NCBI GenBank assembly: GCA_015179125.1 | Contig: WHVA01000112.1 | Coordinates: forward strand, 186,001-250,000 | Reading direction: 5' to 3' | Length of the DNA stretch: 64,000 nucleotides | From: Gautieria morchelliformis | Lineage: Eukaryota; Basidiomycota; Agaricomycetes; Gomphales; Gomphaceae | Shown: positions 32,801-44,804 of the stretch, in pieces | Position numbering within the stretch: position 1 is the stretch's first letter | Layout: every line of letters begins with the position of its first letter | Position numbers and translations under genes: made by a program | Notes under the pieces: model-generated | Seen by the model: only the letters and a program-made list of their open reading frames with translations | Database searches by the model: none | What the model was told of the DNA's origin: nothing

Positions 32801-35800
32801 AAAGCGGCGCATACCCCAACCCTGCGCGCAGAAGCACAAGCTTGGAGCACCGCTCCCGCGCCTCGGCAGCGAACCTGAACCAGGACCGAGATCGAGCGAC
32901 CGACCACCCCCCCACGCATCCCGGGACAGCGCGCCTGACCGCCGCAGGACTCCCCCAGGCTCCAGGCGCAGCGCCAGGCGAGGTGTCCACCCGACTCCGC
33001 GCGGACACGCGTAATCGATGGTGGGTTACCGCGCCCGCTCTTGGCCATCGACCTGGACCTGGACATGAACCTGCACCGGGCCCGGGATCAGGATCATGAT
33101 CGAACGACCACCCCACCCAACCCATCCCGGGACGCGCACGCGCGCATGACCGCCGCTCGTACGCCGGCCGGGCCCAGGCCACAGTCAAAAGTGCCGAGTG
33201 CAGTGCATACCCAAACATCCTGCGCGGACGCTATAGGGCGCGCAGAAGCAAAGGATGACATCGCGCCCGTTCCTCGACAGCGAATCTGGACCGGGACCGG
33301 GACCGGAATCGAGATCGACCGACCGACCGACACCGCGCGCACATGTCCGCCCGCCGCAGGAAGCGCCCACGCCCCAGGCTCGAGGCTCCAGCCCGCCACA
33401 GCGTGGTGTGCCGCGTGAGGCGTCCGCCCCGACTCTGCGCACGGGCGCGCAGGGATACGGAGGCACGACACCGCGCGCATGACCCGCCGCGGGAAGGCCC
33501 CACCGAAGCTGCAGTCAATGTGCGGCGTGCAACGTATACCCCAACTCTGCGTCCAGGGGGCACATGGTCAAGACACCACTTCCACGACCGAGCGACCACC
33601 CCACCCCCCACCCATCCCAAACGCCGCACTCGGAGCCTACGCTGCAACCACACCCACACCCACAGCGCGGAGCGGTGTGTCTACCCGCCCCGCATTTTCG
33701 TGGAATCTGGGGATGGACGCGGATCTCGGAATGCGGACGTGCCGGCGACGTGGGTCTGGGGACGCGCATCTCGGAATGGAATATGCAAGCGGACCTGGAC
33801 CGGGACCAGGCCCGGGCCCGACCAACCACCCAACCACCCCACCCCCGACCACATCCCAGACGCCGCACTAAGAAAAAGAGCACGCGGCTGCCAAACCCAC
33901 ACCCACAGTGCAGAGGACGGTGTCTGCCCACACATCCTGCGCGGACGCGGACGCGGCGCGCAGAAGAGGAAAGCACGGCACCGGCACTCCTAGACGTGGA
34001 CGTGGATCTGGGGACGGACGCGCATCTCGGAATGCGGACGTGTCGGCGACGGGTCTCGGGGCATGGGGGACGCGGGTCTCGGAATGCGAATGTGCACAGC
34101 GACGGTCTCGGGGCATGGGGGAAGCGGGTCTCGGAATGTGAACGTGCCGGCGACGTGGGTCTAAGGATGGGGAACGCGCATCCCGGAATGGAATATGCAA
34201 GCAACCACCCCACCCCCGACCACATCCCAAACGCCGTACTCAGAGCGTACGCCGCGGCCCAACCCACAATGCAGAGGGCGGTGCCTGCCCGTACATCCTG
34301 CGCGGACGCGGCGCGCAGGAGACGAAAGCACGGCACCGGCACTCCTAGACGTGGGACGTGGATCTAGGGACGGACGCGCATCTCGGAATGCGGACGTGTT
34401 GTGTTGGCGACGGGGGTCTGGGGACGCGGGTCTCGGAATGCGGACGTGCTAGCGATGGGTCTCGGCGCATGGGCATGGGGGACGCGCATCTCGGAATGTG
34501 AACGTGCCGGCGACGTGGGACCATGGATGGGGGACGCGGATCTCTCAATGTGAACGTGAACGTCCACAGCGAGGGGTCTCGGGTCGGGCCATGGGGGGAC
34601 GGGGATCTCGGAATTGGTCGTAGGGACAAGGTAGGACGCAGATCACGGAATGGACAACGGCGACGCGGATCCCGCAATGGGGATGTACCGGGAGACTCGA
34701 AATACGCCAAAAAAAGAAGGAAAGAAAAAAAAAAAAACATAAAATAACACATAAAATAAAATAAAGGTAATACGAGATACCAACAACTCCGCACTCCCAA
34801 CCACACCCCAAACCCTCGCAACGCAACGCATCTCCAAATCCAAAACACAAAATCCAAAATCCAAAAAAAAAAAATCCAAAAAAAAGAAAAACACGAAAAC
34901 CTACCTTCCATGCCCGGGAACTTCTTCGCCGTGTACACGTAAAACGGCTTGGAGAAGATGCTCTTGCAGTGGTGCACATTGCCGCTGCTCCATAGGGTGT
35001 GTGGGGTCAGCGTTGGGTATGGGGATAGGACGGGAGGGGAGAGAAAAGAGGAAAGAGGAAAGAGGAAAGAGGAAAGAGGGGAGAGGGGAGAGGGGAAGGG
35101 GAAGAGGTGGGGAAGGGCAAGGGCAAGGGCAAGGGCAACCGCAAATAAAGAGGAGCGGAAAGAAAGGAAGCGTGTCCCCACGGGGCCCGGCCTGAATGGA
35201 ACAGAACAGAACAAAGGAGGACGTGAGAGCGAGAGCGGGAGCGGAGGGAAGGAAGCGCATTACGCATGGGATGGGGGTACGGCATGAAGCGTGAATGGAA
35301 CAAGAACACATGACAAAGGAAAAGTGCGAATGTGGTGTGGGGTGCACGCGAAAAGCGAAATAACCAAAAAAAAAACAACAAAAAAACGAAGACGAAGATG
35401 AAGACGAAAGACCCACCCAATGACCTCGAAGAGGGTGAGCTTGAGGCGGTAGCTCCCCTCGGTGCGCACGCTGAGGTCGGGGAAGACGAAGAACCCGGCG
35501 TCTTGCCCGCCGTTCTCGGCGTCCTGCCAGGAAAAGGGAAGGTCAGCGCCGCGGGACGGGAACACCACAGCGCACGCACCTTGAGATGATACAAACTGCT
35601 CACCACGCTCCCCGTGGTGCAGCGCGTCTTGCCGTCCTTGAGGAGGTGCAGCTCGTCGTCCGTGTCCGGCGACGCGAGGCTCGCGAACATGAAGTAGTAC
35701 GGGTTCTGGAGGTACGAGTGCGGGGTGTTGGAGTGGGCGTGTGCGGACGCGGACGTGGCGACGGGGGCCTGCGCCTGCGCGGCCGCGGGCGGGGGCGCGG

Positions 35801-36249
35801 ATGCGTCGGCGGGGGATGCGCCGGCGGGTGCGGCGGCTGCTGCTGCGGGGTTGCTGGGGTCGCTGGGGGGGTTGGGCACGGGCGGGGGTGCGGAGGGCGG
35901 GACGCCGTTGGGGTTCGGGACGGCGGGCGGGGAGATGACGCGGAGCTGGACGATGGGCGGCGGGTCGATCGGGCGGCGGTCGGCTGGGGGAGAAAGAGAG
36001 GGTCAGCGCGACACGATGCGAGGCGGACGCGCACGCACCCTTTCCGCCGACGCCGCACATGCGGGCCTAGAGGGGCGGGGCGGCGGGGTCAGCGAGCAGC
36101 GGCGAGAAACGTGGAACGAGGAACGGGGACGGGGTGTGGGAGCGGGCAGGGACGGGGAACGGGGAACAGGAGCGGGGGCTCAAGAGAAAAACACGGACCT
36201 GCTTGGGCTGCTGGCGGACGGTGAGCTCGTACTCCCTGTGTGTGGCCAT
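26817..36249 (-). CDS. velB: VelB-type velvet-domain regulator
   Basis: Velvet proteins bind DNA with an NF-kB-like fold and, as VelB/VeA/VosA complexes, link light, development and secondary metabolism. Seven exons (36249-36199, 36066-36039, 35983-35580, 35523-35417, 34984-34905, 31377-30173, 27962-26817) join in phase to 1,006 aa. The velvet domain is complete: [30 protein letters not shown], an Ala/Pro-rich insert of about 70 aa, PYYFMFASLASP, LLKDGKTRCTTGSVVSSLYH, FFVFPDLSVRTEGSYRLKL, FYVYTAKKFPGMEE. An insert at this place is usual for VelB. After GIKIRIRKDIRVRKR come a poly-Asp tract, a basic motif and a long Pro/Gly/Gln-rich tail ending NPLSIGSIISD. It is far longer than typical VelB proteins. 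The start is provisional because an upstream exon cannot be excluded. Confidence 0.88.
27963..30172 (-). other. 2.2-kb last intron of velB
   Basis: Donor GTGGGT after ...EYRHQ (exon end 30173) and acceptor ...GCATAG before PYDFRYAGP (27962). Both are in phase 0. Such length is exceptional for a basidiomycete intron. I see no element termini or known domain inside; it has A-rich tracts near 28020-28060 and 29800-30060. Confidence 0.6.
31600..33200. repeat. Tandem array, about 200-bp period, GC-rich
   Basis: The landmark GGGACGCGCGCATGACCGCC and close variants recur at about 31971, 32170, 32368, 32538, 32739, 32926 and 33128, a spacing of 170-200 bp. Intervening blocks (CTCCCGCGCCTCG, ACCGGGTCCTAGACATGAAC, CACGCATCCCGGGA) recur in the same order with mosaic gains and losses. 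The open frames across it are side effects of composition. Confidence 0.8.
33700..34690. repeat. Second tandem array, about 52-bp period
   Basis: The landmark CATCTCGGAATGCGGACGTG and variants recur at about 33723, 33767, 34023, 34075, 34127, 34178, 34378, 34430, 34487, 34539 and 34602, commonly 52 bp apart. A larger unit of about 360 bp, containing CCCCGACCACATCCCA and GTACTCCTAGACGTGG-like blocks, is present at about 33840 and 34200. Confidence 0.8.
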
Positions 36250-39200
36250 GCGGCGCGGGCGGTCAGCGGCAGCGTGGAGACGGGGGAGAAAAAAACGAAG
36301 GAAAGCTCAAGGGACGGGGGATAATAACGTGTGTCGGGTGGGAGCAGCCACACCCTGGACCCGGGAGAAGCACCGCGAAACCAGGAACTCACATGCTGGC
36401 GTGGAGAGAGCGTGGATGGGCGCTCGGGGGCACCGTCAGCCCATCTTTTCACACGGCGCTAGCCGCGGCGCCGGCCCCCCGTTTAGGGGTCCGCAAGGTT
36501 TAGGGTTTGCCTCGAGGACGCGGCACGTGGCCACCCTCGCGAAGAGACGTCGCGCCCGGAGGCCGGCACCCGTCCGGCTCCGCGGACACCTGCGCCAATC
36601 GCGCGCCGCCGGGAACTCCCGTGACAGCGCGAAGCATGTCAGCCAGGACGCTCCTGCCCCATCCGCTGCGATCTCCCGACTGAATGTGCTGCGCCGCCAC
36701 GCCAGCCCGCCCGGTGCCCTGGGCCGCTGACTCAGCCCTCACACGTACACACCCCGGCACCCGGCAACTACTCACATCTCGTGCTTGGACCCAGCCTGTC
36801 CGTTCCCGGGCTGCGTGTGCGTGCCCCGGCGCCGGCCGCACGCCCGGCACGATAAACTGATGCAGCACGCAGCTGACAGCGCACCCTCGTATTGCCACCC
36901 CATCTTCCACGTCCAGCTGCCACTCCCTTTCTCCATACCTGCCACCCGTGACTGCGGCAAATAGGTGCCCCCATATCTCCTCCATGCACACCGCCCCCGC
37001 CTAGGCCTCTTCCTCCGCGTCAAAGGAAGCTACAATACATCGATTGAACACGTGCCCCGGAAATCTGTCCCAGCGCCCCGCCCCGGAAATCCCCCTTGAC
37101 CCGATCTCGCCTATTGCCTGCAGCCTAGCCAGAAGCAGCCACGCACCGCCCCTGCCCATCACACGTACGACCCACCATCTGGAGAGCCGGAGCAGCCGTC
37201 CCCGCGGATCCTCTATTCACGACCAACTCTATTCACGGCGGACACGGGCGCGGCACGCGCGTCCGGGAACGCCGATTCGATTCAGCCCTCCGATTCGGCC
37301 TCGCCCCCCCCATTCACCATCACACTATCAAAATCAAACTCAAAACTAATTACTGAACCTACGCAGACGGTACCGCCTCTTGCAGTAATAATCTCACACA
37401 CACGGTAAGCCCGGACTCCGCGCACGATGCTCCGCGTCTAACTCCTAAAAGATCCAAACGGTAAAAACCGTACGTAAAAACAATACAGTAACAAATCGAG
37501 GTATGTACCCTCTCATTGATCCGATGTCGATCAGCAGACTTTCACCCTTCTGAGCTTCGCACGCGCACCTGCGACCCTGACAACTAAAACGGGTCACTGA
37601 AATGACACCCCACCCCCTGGCCCCGCCCCGGCCCCGGGCCACGGACGATCCAGAAATCCAAAAATCCAGAAATCCCGTGACCATGACCAGCGTGCACACC
37701 GCGTACTGAGTACGGTACGTCCGTCCAGAGTCCACCCTACAAAGTCGCGCACCAAACTAACTACACTCCTCTGCGCATGCACCCGTGTACTTGAGTTAAA
37801 ACAAAAGAAAAGGAAAGCCCTCGCTTGCTTGTCTTGTTCCGCGCCCGCGTACGCGTGCATGTGTGCGTTCGCGTCCGGGCATATCCCCGGGCCACCCGGA
37901 GGCCAGAGACCAGAGACAGCCCCAACGCTAAGTACGCGGAACATCCATCCACAACCAATGAATAATTAGTAAGTAAGTATACTTATGCATCGTGGCACGC
38001 CCTCATGCAGCCCTCCGAGTCGGGCCTCGCCTGGACCCCTCCTGGGGTATACTACTTATCAAAATCAAAATCAAAAAGTATCACCCACGTAGACGGTACT
38101 ATTACACCCGGAATCCGCGCACGATTACGATGCTCCGCGTCTAAAGACTAGTAAAGACCTAGATCCAAAAACGTCGTACGTAAAACAAATATCAAATCAA
38201 AGGACTGCATCCCTATCCCTACAGTGCAAGCCAGTATCAAAGCACCTAGGGTTCTTACGGTATCAAAGCGCCCTCATCGTCTGTCATCGATCATCCGATG
38301 ACGGTCGATCACCAGACCAGACTCTCCTCCCTGCGCTTCGCACCCGCACCCGCACCCGACCCTGACAACTGGACTGGCAACCCTGGCTCCGCCCCCGCCC
38401 CGGCGCCACCCCTGGACGATCCAGACATCCAAACCAGAACAGAACAGAACCATGCAGTCAGTCCAGCGTGCACACCGTACCGCCTCCGGTACGTGTACGT
38501 GTCAGTGCACTGCGTCCGCACCACCGCACCACCGCACCCGAACGTCGGGCACCGAAACTCAACTTATTGGCTCGTGGCGCGGCGTCGGGACATATCCACA
38601 TCCATCACATATCCCAGGGTGGGGGGCCTCCTACTCTCCTCGGAGTGATCGATCGATGCGATGACGATGCACGCCGCACCGCACTGGCACTGGCACTGGC
38701 ACTGGCACACACACAGACTTTCGGCTCTGGATTCGGATTCGAGGATTCGGGTTCTGGGCTGCCAGTCACGGCCTCCGCGCACGACGTTCCGTCAAACCGC
38801 CCAGCCCAAAAAGAAAAAAAAAAAAAAAGGCAAATCCTCCCTGGCTTTCCAACACAAAGTACGAGTACCCGGTCGAAACACTGCAGATGCAGAGTCTGCG
38901 TTGGCTGCGTACCGCGCTTACTTACCTCCCCGTGGCGGTGCCCGTCTGCCTGAGGCTGCCTTTGACCCTTGACCTTTGACCTTTGGCCTTTGATCTCAGC
39001 CTTACGGTATTTCCAAAGTGGCGTTTCTGTCTGAACCCTGAAGTAACCTAAGGCCTAAGGGCAGGGCGGATCGCCTCGTCGCACGTCGCCGACTCGGATC
39101 GTCCGAAATACGAAATCGAGCGCGCCAGCTGTACAAAGAACCCCTGCATCTGCGCTCCTCGGACGCGGACTGACTCGGCCTCGGATGCACGCCGCGCTGG

Positions 39201-41242
39201 CACTCCAAGTAGCAGCAACAGCACAGACACAGCTCTAGATTCTAGAATCTGGCGGCACTTGCCCCCGCCCGCGCGCCGCCACCGGTGACGGCAACGGTAC
39301 GTAATTAACTAGTAACTCCTGCACCGCCCCACCGGTGCGCCGCCTCTTGTTCTTGTTCTTGCTCTTGCTCTTGGTATGGCCAAGATACGATAGGTTACTT
39401 ACAGGATACAGGATACAGTAACAGTAACACTCGTGGACACGCAAAAACTCGACAATTTTAGTGACCGAAATTTTCCACGCTCCAGGAAATGTCCAAACCG
39501 AACCGGCCCATTTTCGACGGAAATATATAATACTAATACACGTGTTTGAGCCAAAATTGCAGTGTGCACGAGCCGATTCCGATTTTTACAATAATGCGTT
39601 TTGTCCCCGCATCCCGCCAGCGCCCCGCCGCGGAAGAAGCCCCTGACCTGACTCGGTTCCTGCGTAGTGATGGATACGACGCGACCCGCCGCGGATACAG
39701 TACGTACTACGGCGCACAGCGGACGGCGGTCCCCAAGGCTACGCGGAAACTCTATTCACGGCGGATGCTAGTGTGGCGCGCGCGTCCGGGGTGCACCCAG
39801 GGGCCAGGGTCGGCGTGCACTGCCACTCCGGGGGAGGGGGGTGGGAGGGAGGCGGCGTCGCTTCTGCGCGTGGGACTGGGTCGTCCCTGGGCTGCGCCGC
39901 TGGCCCTCCCGTTTACACGATACGCGTTGAGGTCAGGGGACCATCTCCCTCGAACCTCGGCGTGCCAATGCGCCCCGGCTTAGCTTATTCCATTATCACA
40001 CCATTACACCAGATCATCACATTGTTCAACCAACGTATCTGATAACGTATCAGCGCGTCACCTCCTTATTTCAGTAATGTCCCACACCCGGAACCCGGAA
40101 TCCGCGTGCCATCACACATATGATATGGTCCGCGTCTGATTCTACACGAAATGGCAATACATACCTGCATACCTTACTTACTTACTTATCAAAGCGCCTC
40201 ATTCACGCCAGACTCCCCCGGGCCGCGGTCAACGATGTCGATGCAGACTGCATCATGCTCAGGCCCGCAGACCCGGCCAGAACCAGAACCAGACAGTCGG
40301 CCACAAAGAAGCACTGCGCACAATACAGTTCAGTTATATCCGCGTACTTGACCGCTCAGAAAGGGAAACCTTAAACCCTGTTCAGCGCCCCGTGCGTTTG
40401 GGGTCGAGGCGACGGCGCTGCGCTTATTATAATTCGGGCCCGCGTCCGCGTCTGCGCCTGCCACTAGTGCGTTCGGGCGCATCGGCATCAGCATCTCAGT
40501 TCCGGGGTTCGGGATCGGGATCGGGAGGGAAAGCGTCTGCGGTTACCCGCCTTGCAGACTCAGATCGTACGACATGCGAAATCGGCCGCGGCGGGTCAGG
40601 ACGGATCCCAGGGACATCTGGCCCCCCCCGGATGAAGCGCTTCCAGCTTAGCTTCAAGCTTCAAGCTTCATGCACATCCCTAATCCTCCCACACACCCAC
40701 CCGAAGAACATCAACATATATCCCGCATCCGACGCCGTTCAGTGCGCACATCATCTATCATGGCAAATTATATTGCTATCATCGCCACCTGTATTAGCGG
40801 CCACCAACTATGGCGGTCATCGACATCACTGGAATAGGAACCCGGTGTGCCACATTGCAATAGATGCAACATGTACCGAATATGAATATGAACTCGACCT
40901 TCTCTTCGGCTCGGTTAATGATTAATGATAGCAGTATCTAATCTGCTGCGTCGCGAAGCGACTTCATTACACATTGAATGTCCTTTCATCTAACCCCGGA
41001 ATTAGGGTCATATCAAGTGCCAGGTCCCAAGTACTGTGCTATCCATCCCCACTTTGGGAAAGAAGAGACGCCTGGGTGTCCTTATTATATCACCCGTATC
41101 AATTTCCTTATGCTCAGGCAGAGCCTGATGGAGACTCAGATACAACGAGGACAATGTCGTAGACTACGTACTACAAAGAACGATGAGACAGTTTAAGACT
41201 CATAAATCCAACAGGGCGACGCCATCCCACAACAGCAAGACA
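36250..41242. other. 5-kb GC-rich intergenic region with repeats, no gene supported
   Basis: No frame here matches a protein family. Related but diverged segments occur near 37370-37640, 38090-38420 and 40080-40300, all with CCGGAATCCGCG and a GATG(A/T)CGATC-like block. The CTCTATTCACGGCGGA motif is shared by 37220 and 39750. Simple repeats are GCACTG hexamers (38681-38708), a degenerate TTTGACC heptamer (about 38958-38990) and CTTGTT/CTTGCT hexamers (about 39345-39375). It should include the promoter of velB, upstream of 36249. Confidence 0.5.
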
Positions 41243-43366
41243 CTACAACCATATCCTTCGTCCTTCCGCGCAAAGATACCCCGTGCTTTTCAGAACATAT
41301 TGCAAAGCACCGTCGACGGCTTTGCTCCGGCCTCCACCACTGACAGCAACGATGGCTCCAACGATGCCCAGCGCAAATAGGGTTCCTGGCCTCCACAGCA
41401 TCATCTTCCGGGACCCAGTCTTGCAATACTAAAAACGGTTGCAAAGTAAGCTGTCGAAAAACTAGACTAGGCCGCCACGATACCTTGTACGTCCAGTCCC
41501 GCCGTATTGGGAACGCACTCCGCCACCAGAAATATAGCTGCGACCACGGGTACATGACCGAGTTCCACCCGTCTGCGGTCACATACCACTGGCACATCCC
41601 CACGTCATGTCAGTAAAAGTCGAGGCGATAGGGCGGAAAGAAGGCGCTTACATTCCTGCACGGTCCGTTCCACACCTTGCCGACAGAAGCGGCCTGCAAC
41701 CGGTCCAAGTAGGCGTCCTCGGCAGCAGCGGTGATCTCGACTTCGTTCGCGTCCCCAGAAAGCACGGGCGCAACAATACTGAGCGCATAGTCGACCATGC
41801 TGGCGCGTTTCCTCAGTGCACGGTCGCGCATTCAACGTGATGGAGTCTTACTTCTCGATTGCCAAGATCACCGATGAATATCCCGTTGTAGAATTAGGCC
41901 CGTAGATCATCATGAAGTTCGGATCTAGGAAGCGCCAGAGCATCAGGGACAGGGAAGGATGGATGGAAACAGATGAGAGGTATTACAGCCGTGTACGGCC
42001 GTGTTGTTGTACGCGCCAGGGCCTCCCCGCCGATTCCAGCGATCGTTCAGCCATTCGCCGCCACGCCCGCGGATTTGCAGAGGTCCCAAACCGTTATTCG
42101 TCTGGAACCCCGTCGCCATGATAATCACATCTGCGGGGTACGTCGCCGTAGCCGTACGGATCCCTGTTGGCAGAATTTCGACGATAGGATCTTTAGTCAG
42201 GTGTAGATTCGGCGCATGGAGCGACTTGAGATACGCTGAATCCGAGTCTACAACTTGCCGCTGGAATCAAAAAAAGGTCACTCGTGATATATAGCCCATG
42301 CCGGTCGCTCTGCGCACCTTGCATGCAATCTCCCACTCAGGAACTAAAATGTCATGATACTTCTTCGGCGCAACCCGAAGTATGAACTCTTTGGACTGCC
42401 TCTCAGCAGCACGGCGCAGTCGCGCGCCGGTCGCGTCCCCGGGGAACATCCTCCACCCGTCCTTCTCCATGATCACGAACATCTGCAACCGCACCAGACG
42501 CGCCAGGAACGGGACGTGTCTGAACGACCACTGCATCAGCGTACTGTACGAAGGGTTCTCGCGCTCCAAGAGCCAGTGCGGCGTGCGGATGAACTGGGTG
42601 AGTGTCTTGGTTAGCGGTGTGATTCGCGGCACCATCTGGCTGGCGGAACCTAAGATGGCAGCAGAGCGTGAGGGCAGACGTCAGCCTCTTAATGGCGGCA
42701 CTCACAGCCATTTCCGACGACAACAACAGACTTGTTGCGTAGCTCCACGTCGTCCCTCCAGCGCGCGGTATGAAACAAAGGCCCCTTGAACGTCTCTTTG
42801 CCCGGTATATTGGGCTCCTTGGGCGTGACCAACACGCCGACGGCAGAGAAGAGCAGCCGACATTCATGGATATATTGTCTCCCGCTCTCGAGGTCCCGAA
42901 GATGCACCGTCCAGACCTGGCGGCCGCCATCCCACTCCGCCGACTCACATTCGGTGCGGAACGTCATGCGGGGGCGTAGATTGTATTTCTCGACGACGCC
43001 GTCCAGATAGCGCCGGATCTCGTCATGCGGGGGTAACAACCGCGACCAGTTCGCATTCGGCTCGAAGGAGTAGGAGTAGAAAATTGCAGGGACGTCGCTG
43101 CGACGATGATAGTCAGTATTGTCTTCGACGCAGGAAGGTGACGAGTGCCTACCAGGCACAACCTAATCCCAAATCATTAATACGCACAAGCGCTCATGTG
43201 TGCACTTACCTGGGTAACGATTCACGTACCACGTCCCCGAATGAGACGCATTCCTTTCGTAGAAGTGGACGTCCGTGAACTGGTACTTCCGCTGCAGCTG
43301 CACCCCCAAACAGACACCCGACAAGCCCACGCCAATGCACAGAACCTCGGTATACTTCGTAGACAT
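41243..43366 (-). CDS. Baeyer-Villiger-type flavin monooxygenase
   Basis: Nine exons (43366-43210, 43162-43153, 43097-42706, 42649-42318, 42260-41987, 41924-41852, 41799-41652, 41588-41484, 41419-41243) join in phase to 555 aa. Class B monooxygenases use FAD and NADPH to insert oxygen into ketones or oxidise heteroatoms. Seen: an N-terminal FAD-binding GVGLSG, GTWYVNRYPG-CACDVPAIFYSY, the diagnostic F-x-G-x3-H-x3-W fingerprint (FKGPLFHTARW), a second nucleotide-binding VVVVGNG-CSAS, DVIIMATGFQTN and YPNFMMIYGPNS. The C-terminus has a hydrophobic stretch (LFALGIVGAIVAV) that may anchor it in a membrane. Exon 2 is only 10 nt. No disabling change was found. The substrate cannot be predicted. A degenerate copy lies at 25.2-26.0 kb. 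Confidence 0.88.
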
Positions 43367-44804
43367 TCCTTTAATCAACCCCTCCAGCTCCCGTGGGGTG
43401 TCTTACGTAGGAGGCGAGGTGACAAGGCGGGACAATCTCTTATCACCTGGAGACTCGCCTGATTATTAAACGATAAGAAAGAACCAGTGGGTCAGGAAAA
43501 TCGTTACGTAACGGTGATTACCGGGGCCTAAAAATATAGGTGCGTGGGATATTTTGGGCGCAGCTCTCGTGGCACGTGTTTTCTCATCTATCCATATGGC
43601 TCGTCTGGCTCCCTTCATAGCGCAGGGCCATCCATACCCCAGGGTACGGTGTGCGGTGTACATGCGCCCGCCAGGCTGAAAAACACGCAAAGAATTTTTG
43701 CCCCCAATTGGCAATATTCACGCGAGGTTGGCCCCTCGAATTCCCCACGCGGCGAGATAGCCTAGAGCGGGGGCCGTGATGGTGAGTGAGTTGTGAAGAT
43801 AAGTGAAGCCACACCATATCAGGCAGCTCTCCTGACTTTCTCAGGTAGCGTGGTTGAGTGTCGAGATGGCTTCCAACTTGCATCCGCGCGCCTGCTGGCA
43901 GCGCAGCGTGATGGGAGGATACTTTCCTTTGGCCGTGTGCTTCGTCAATTCGCGGGGGCCCCAAGTATACATATCTTTCGACGCCCAGCGATTGCCACCC
44001 GCGCATGAGCCCGTCGAATATTCAATATCCTCACTCCTGGCACCTGCCACCGCATAGCTCGTATAGAACTTTAGAGCTCTTCGCGCTCCCTCTCAAGAGC
44101 GTTCTGAGGATGCACGCGAGCTCGGGGTACCATGGCGCCATGGGGCGCTATTGACATGATATCACCTATGCCGCACTACACTATATTATTGGGACATGTC
44201 TACGTGGCTATGGCCACCATGGAAGCTATGAATATTCGTCTTGTTTTACTTATCGGCGCGGGTACGTCTCCGATGCCACACTGGAGCGACGTTTGTTCCA
44301 ATTACCTCCAGCACTGTCGGTAATTGGAACAAACGTCGCTCCTGTGTATTCATTCCAGAAGATCGTCTTCACCCTTCCCCTGGACGTTAGACGTTGCGTG
44401 CACCTTCCTTCATAGTCCTCACGCTCCACGCTTTATGCACCAGGATGGGTCGTGGGTTCTTTGTGAGATTGTTTCGTCGGGGGTTTCGTGGGGGTTTTGA
44501 CGGCTTCGTGGTTTGGAGGCGGCTGTTTCGCAGGGGGTTGCGTTTGCCTTTTTCGTGAGGGTTGGTTGGCAAGGGGAACGAGAAGGGTTGGCATAGGTTG
44601 GTACCCGCGTTGAACGCACCACGCAGACCCGCCCTTTTCACGGGATCAGTGAAGAGGGTGGGGATCGTTTCACGCTAAAAGACCCCCTACACGCAGCACT
44701 TTACTAACTCGGCCTTCCATACATCCGTACTATGCACAGTGTTTCTCTGTTATGTTTATTTCCGGCTTGGGACGATACATCGTCGTCCTCTGCGATATAA
44801 AAGT
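43367..44804. other. Intergenic between the divergent monooxygenase and NLR2
   Basis: About 1.4 kb holding the monooxygenase promoter and a perfect hairpin at 44283-44342. No frame resembles a protein. A run of GT-rich, purine/pyrimidine-skewed sequence lies at 44450-44560. Confidence 0.5.
44283..44342. repeat. Perfect 24-bp inverted repeat with 12-nt loop
   Basis: Arms 44283-44306 and 44319-44342 are exact reverse complements, beginning GGAGCGACGTTTGTTCC. The loop is TCCAGCACTGTC. The GC-balanced perfect stem differs from the AT-rich fold-backs elsewhere in the window. Confidence 0.9.

Larger units (their letters stand above)
31378..34904 (-). other. 3.5-kb velB intron filled with repeats
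   Basis: Donor GTAGGT after ...FPGMEG (exon end 34905) and acceptor CCCCCAG before ESTGLSCSLADQGIK (31377). The junction recreates the canonical FPGMEES-T velvet sequence, so the exon borders are secure. Almost the whole intron is occupied by the tandem arrays listed separately. Confidence 0.8.

Noticed and set aside
31539-34452. Many overlapping frames of 60-290 codons in the velB intron
   Set aside because: All follow the tandem repeats and GC composition. They change frame between repeat copies and match no protein family.
36360-36452. Upstream velB exon starting MKRWADGAPER with a GTGAGT donor
   Set aside because: The ORF and donor exist, but joining to the only nearby acceptor (before GGAGTACGAG) breaks the velvet frame. 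The ATG at 36249 was kept as a provisional start.
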